From: Flavobacteriaceae bacterium
GTDB lineage: Bacteria > Bacteroidota > Bacteroidia > Flavobacteriales > Flavobacteriaceae
Assembly (NCBI GenBank): GCA_002711185.1
Contig: PAHL01000063.1
Location: forward strand, 1-7,083
DNA length: 7,083 bases
Direction of reading: 5' to 3'
Notes under the pieces: model-generated
Seen by the model: the letters and a program-made list of their open reading frames with translations, nothing else
The model's database searches: none
What the model was told of the DNA's origin: nothing
Made by a program: the position numbers and the translations under genes
Shown: piece by piece, positions 5,042-7,083 of the stretch
Layout of the letters: each line of letters starts with the position of its first letter
How positions within the stretch are numbered: the first letter of the stretch is position 1

Positions 5042-7083
5042 TTGTTTAAACTAAATATAGAAGATCAAAGTCGAATTAAATTAGCTGAAAAGCTAAATAC
5101 TAGTGAAACTCATTTAATTAAAGGATTATTTGGCTCAGGAATAAGTTTAAGAATTGCAAATCAATTTAGGACATCAAAAAAAAATTTTTTGTTTACACTA
5201 AATGATGCTGAACAAGCAGCCTATTTTCTTAATGACTTGGAGCACCTTAGTGGTGAAGAAAATATATTATTTTTTCCATCTAGTAAAAGAAAAGCGTACT
5301 CTCAAAATAATATTGATAATTCTAATGTTCTTCAAAGATCATCTGTTTTAAAACAAATATCTGATAAAAAACAAAAAATAATTGTTACATATCCCGAAGC
5401 CTTATTTGAAAAAATAATATCAAAAAAAACCTTAAAAAAAAATACACTAACTCTAAAAAAAGGAATGAATATTTCATTAGATTTTATCAATGAGAGCCTC
5501 TTTGAATATGGGTTTGAAAAAGTTGACTTTGTTAGTTCTCCTGGAGATTTTTCTGTAAGAGGAGGAATAATTGATGTCTATTCATATTCAAATCAGCACC
5601 CTTACAGAATTGAGTTTTTTTCAGATACAATTAATAGTCTCAGAACATTTGACGTAAAAAGTCAACTTTCTATCTCAAATATTGATATAATTGATCTAAT
5701 ACCTAATACCTCTTCTATTTTAATTAATGAAGAGAGACAGAGCTTAATTGATTTACTTCCGATTGATAGTGTTTTAATTACATTAAATGTTGACAAAATA
5801 GCAAATACCTTAGATATCTTATATAAAAAAAGTGAGGAGAGCTTTGGAGAATTAAACTCAACAGTTCAAAACCCTCCTGAAAGGCTTTTCTTGAATTCAG
5901 TTGAGTGGATAAATAGCTTTAAAAATAATTGTCATCTTATATTAAATAGGAGTGATTTTTTAAAGCCTGACACCATAACTAGATTTAACCAGAAACCTCA
6001 ACCTACCTTCAATAAAAATTTTGATTTTCTTGTTGAGCATTTTAATAAAAACCATAAAAATGGAATTGTAAACTACATTTTATGTACCAACTCCAAACAA
6101 GTCAAAAGACTAAATGATATTTTCCAAGAAATGGATGAAGTCGTCCATTATAAAATTTCAGAATGTCCAATTCATTCTGGATTTGAAGATGTGGAATCTA
6201 AAATTGCCTGTTTTACTGATCACGAAATATTTGGAAGGTATCATAAGTATAAATTAAAGTCAGATAAAATAAAACGTGATTCAATTAACCTAAGGGAGTT
6301 AACAAATATGCAGGTTGGTGATTATGTAACTCATATTGATCATGGAATTGGAAAATTTGGTGGATTACAAACTATCCAGGTTGAGAAATCTAAACAAGAA
6401 GCCGTGAAAGTTGTTTATGGAGAAGGAGATGTTTTATATATAAGTATACATTCATTACATAAAATATCAAAATTTAATGGCAAAGATGGACATAAACCAA
6501 GAATATATAAACTTGGATCTAAATCATGGAAAATATTAAAGCAAAAAACAAAAAGTAAATTAAAATCTCTTGCCTTTGATTTAATAAAACTTTATGCAGA
6601 AAGAAAGAAGAAAATAGGATATGCTTTTGCACCTGATAGTTATTTACAATGGGAACTGGAGGCTTCATTCCTGTTCGAAGACACACCAGATCAAACTAAA
6701 GCAACCAAGGAAATAAAAATAGATATGGAAAGTGAAAGAACTATGGATAGATTAGTTTGTGGAGATGTTGGGTTTGGTAAAACAGAAGTTGCAATAAGAG
6801 CAGCTTTTAAAGCTGTTGATAATTCCAAACAAGTTGCAATTCTGGTTCCAACTACAATCTTATCATTTCAACACTTTAAAACATTTACCAGTCGATTAAA
6901 AGAATTTCCTCTGAGAGTAGATTATATAAACCGTTTTAGATCAACAAAAGAAAAAAAACAAATCTATGAGGATATATCAAATGGAAAAATAGATATAATT
7001 ATTGGAACTCATCAGCTAACCAACAAGTCTATTATTTTTAATGATCTAGGTTTATTAATTGTTGATGAAGAACAAAAATTTGG
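5042..7083 (+). CDS. mfd: Transcription-repair coupling factor Mfd, 3' truncated by the window edge
   Basis: Mfd is a double-stranded DNA translocase that displaces RNA polymerase stalled at lesions and recruits UvrA for nucleotide excision repair. The first 680 codons of an expected 1,100 or so are present. A UvrB-like module lies at about 26-310, with KGLFGSG near 27-33 and the UvrA-contact segment SPGDFSVRGGIIDVY (166-180). Arg173, Arg189 and Phe193 appear to match E. coli Arg165, Arg181 and Phe185 at a constant offset. A CarD-like RNA polymerase interaction domain follows (about 421-500; VGDYVTHIDHGIGKF). Translocase lobe 1 has Walker A GDVGFGKT (574-581), motif Ia LVPTTIL, and Walker B DEEQ (675-678) four codons before the edge. 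The second lobe and autoinhibitory C-terminus lie outside. The start is TTG at 5042-5044: TAA (5036-5038) closes the frame upstream, and the first in-frame ATG is codon 142, inside the conserved region. The reading frame is intact throughout. Confidence 0.95.
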   Translation, partial: MFKLNIEDQSRIKLAEKLNTSETHLIKGLFGSGISLRIANQFRTSKKNFLFTLNDAEQAAYFLNDLEHLSGEENILFFPSSKRKAYSQNNIDNSNVLQRSSVLKQISDKKQKIIVTYPEALFEKIISKKTLKKNTLTLKKGMNISLDFINESLFEYGFEKVDFVSSPGDFSVRGGIIDVYSYSNQHPYRIEFFSDTINSLRTFDVKSQLSISNIDIIDLIPNTSSILINEERQSLIDLLPIDSVLITLNVDKIANTLDILYKKSEESFGELNSTVQNPPERLFLNSVEWINSFKNNCHLILNRSDFLKPDTITRFNQKPQPTFNKNFDFLVEHFNKNHKNGIVNYILCTNSKQVKRLNDIFQEMDEVVHYKISECPIHSGFEDVESKIACFTDHEIFGRYHKYKLKSDKIKRDSINLRELTNMQVGDYVTHIDHGIGKFGGLQTIQVEKSKQEAVKVVYGEGDVLYISIHSLHKISKFNGKDGHKPRIYKLGSKSWKILKQKTKSKLKSLAFDLIKLYAERKKKIGYAFAPDSYLQWELEASFLFEDTPDQTKATKEIKIDMESERTMDRLVCGDVGFGKTEVAIRAAFKAVDNSKQVAILVPTTILSFQHFKTFTSRLKEFPLRVDYINRFRSTKEKKQIYEDISNGKIDIIIGTHQLTNKSIIFNDLGLLIVDEEQKF

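Noticed and set aside
5465..5467. ATG as the mfd start
   Set aside because: It is codon 142 of the frame; conserved UvrB-like sequence is encoded well upstream, so a start here would remove much of the domain.

Overview
The window looks like ordinary housekeeping chromosome from an AT-rich member of the Bacteroidota, most likely the class Flavobacteriia and possibly a small-genome marine lineage. The assignment rests on four things seen in the sequence. The replicative polymerase DnaE carries its own N-terminal DnaQ-type exonuclease and begins MYLIFDTETTGLPKRWDAP, which I recall as typical of flavobacterial DnaE. The promoters fit the Bacteroidota -33/-7 pattern (TTTG, then TAnnTTTG). Shine-Dalgarno sequences are absent. 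By eye the base composition is very A+T rich. I assigned everything from memory of the families, without a database search.

Layout: a tRNA-Asp(GTC) gene (21-94, minus) lies downstream of trxA (161-478, minus), which lies downstream of dnaE (565-4887, minus). A 154-bp intergenic region (4888-5041) separates dnaE from a divergent mfd gene (5042 onward, plus), which runs off the right edge after 680 codons. No gap exceeds 300 bp.

The genes cover replication and transcription-coupled repair (dnaE, mfd), redox homeostasis (trxA) and translation (tRNA-Asp). dnaE and trxA could be co-transcribed, but trxA also has a good promoter candidate of its own. The tRNA has a full consensus promoter in the trxA-tRNA gap. 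Both divergent genes appear to start with TTG, because no ATG lies anywhere suitable and their reading frames are closed just upstream.

I found no undescribed biological system, mobile element, CRISPR array, riboswitch or defence locus. The points most worth a second look are the degraded PHP metal site in a DnaE that keeps a complete DEDDh exonuclease site, the paired TTG starts, and the inverted GTTA/TAAC repeats between dnaE and mfd.
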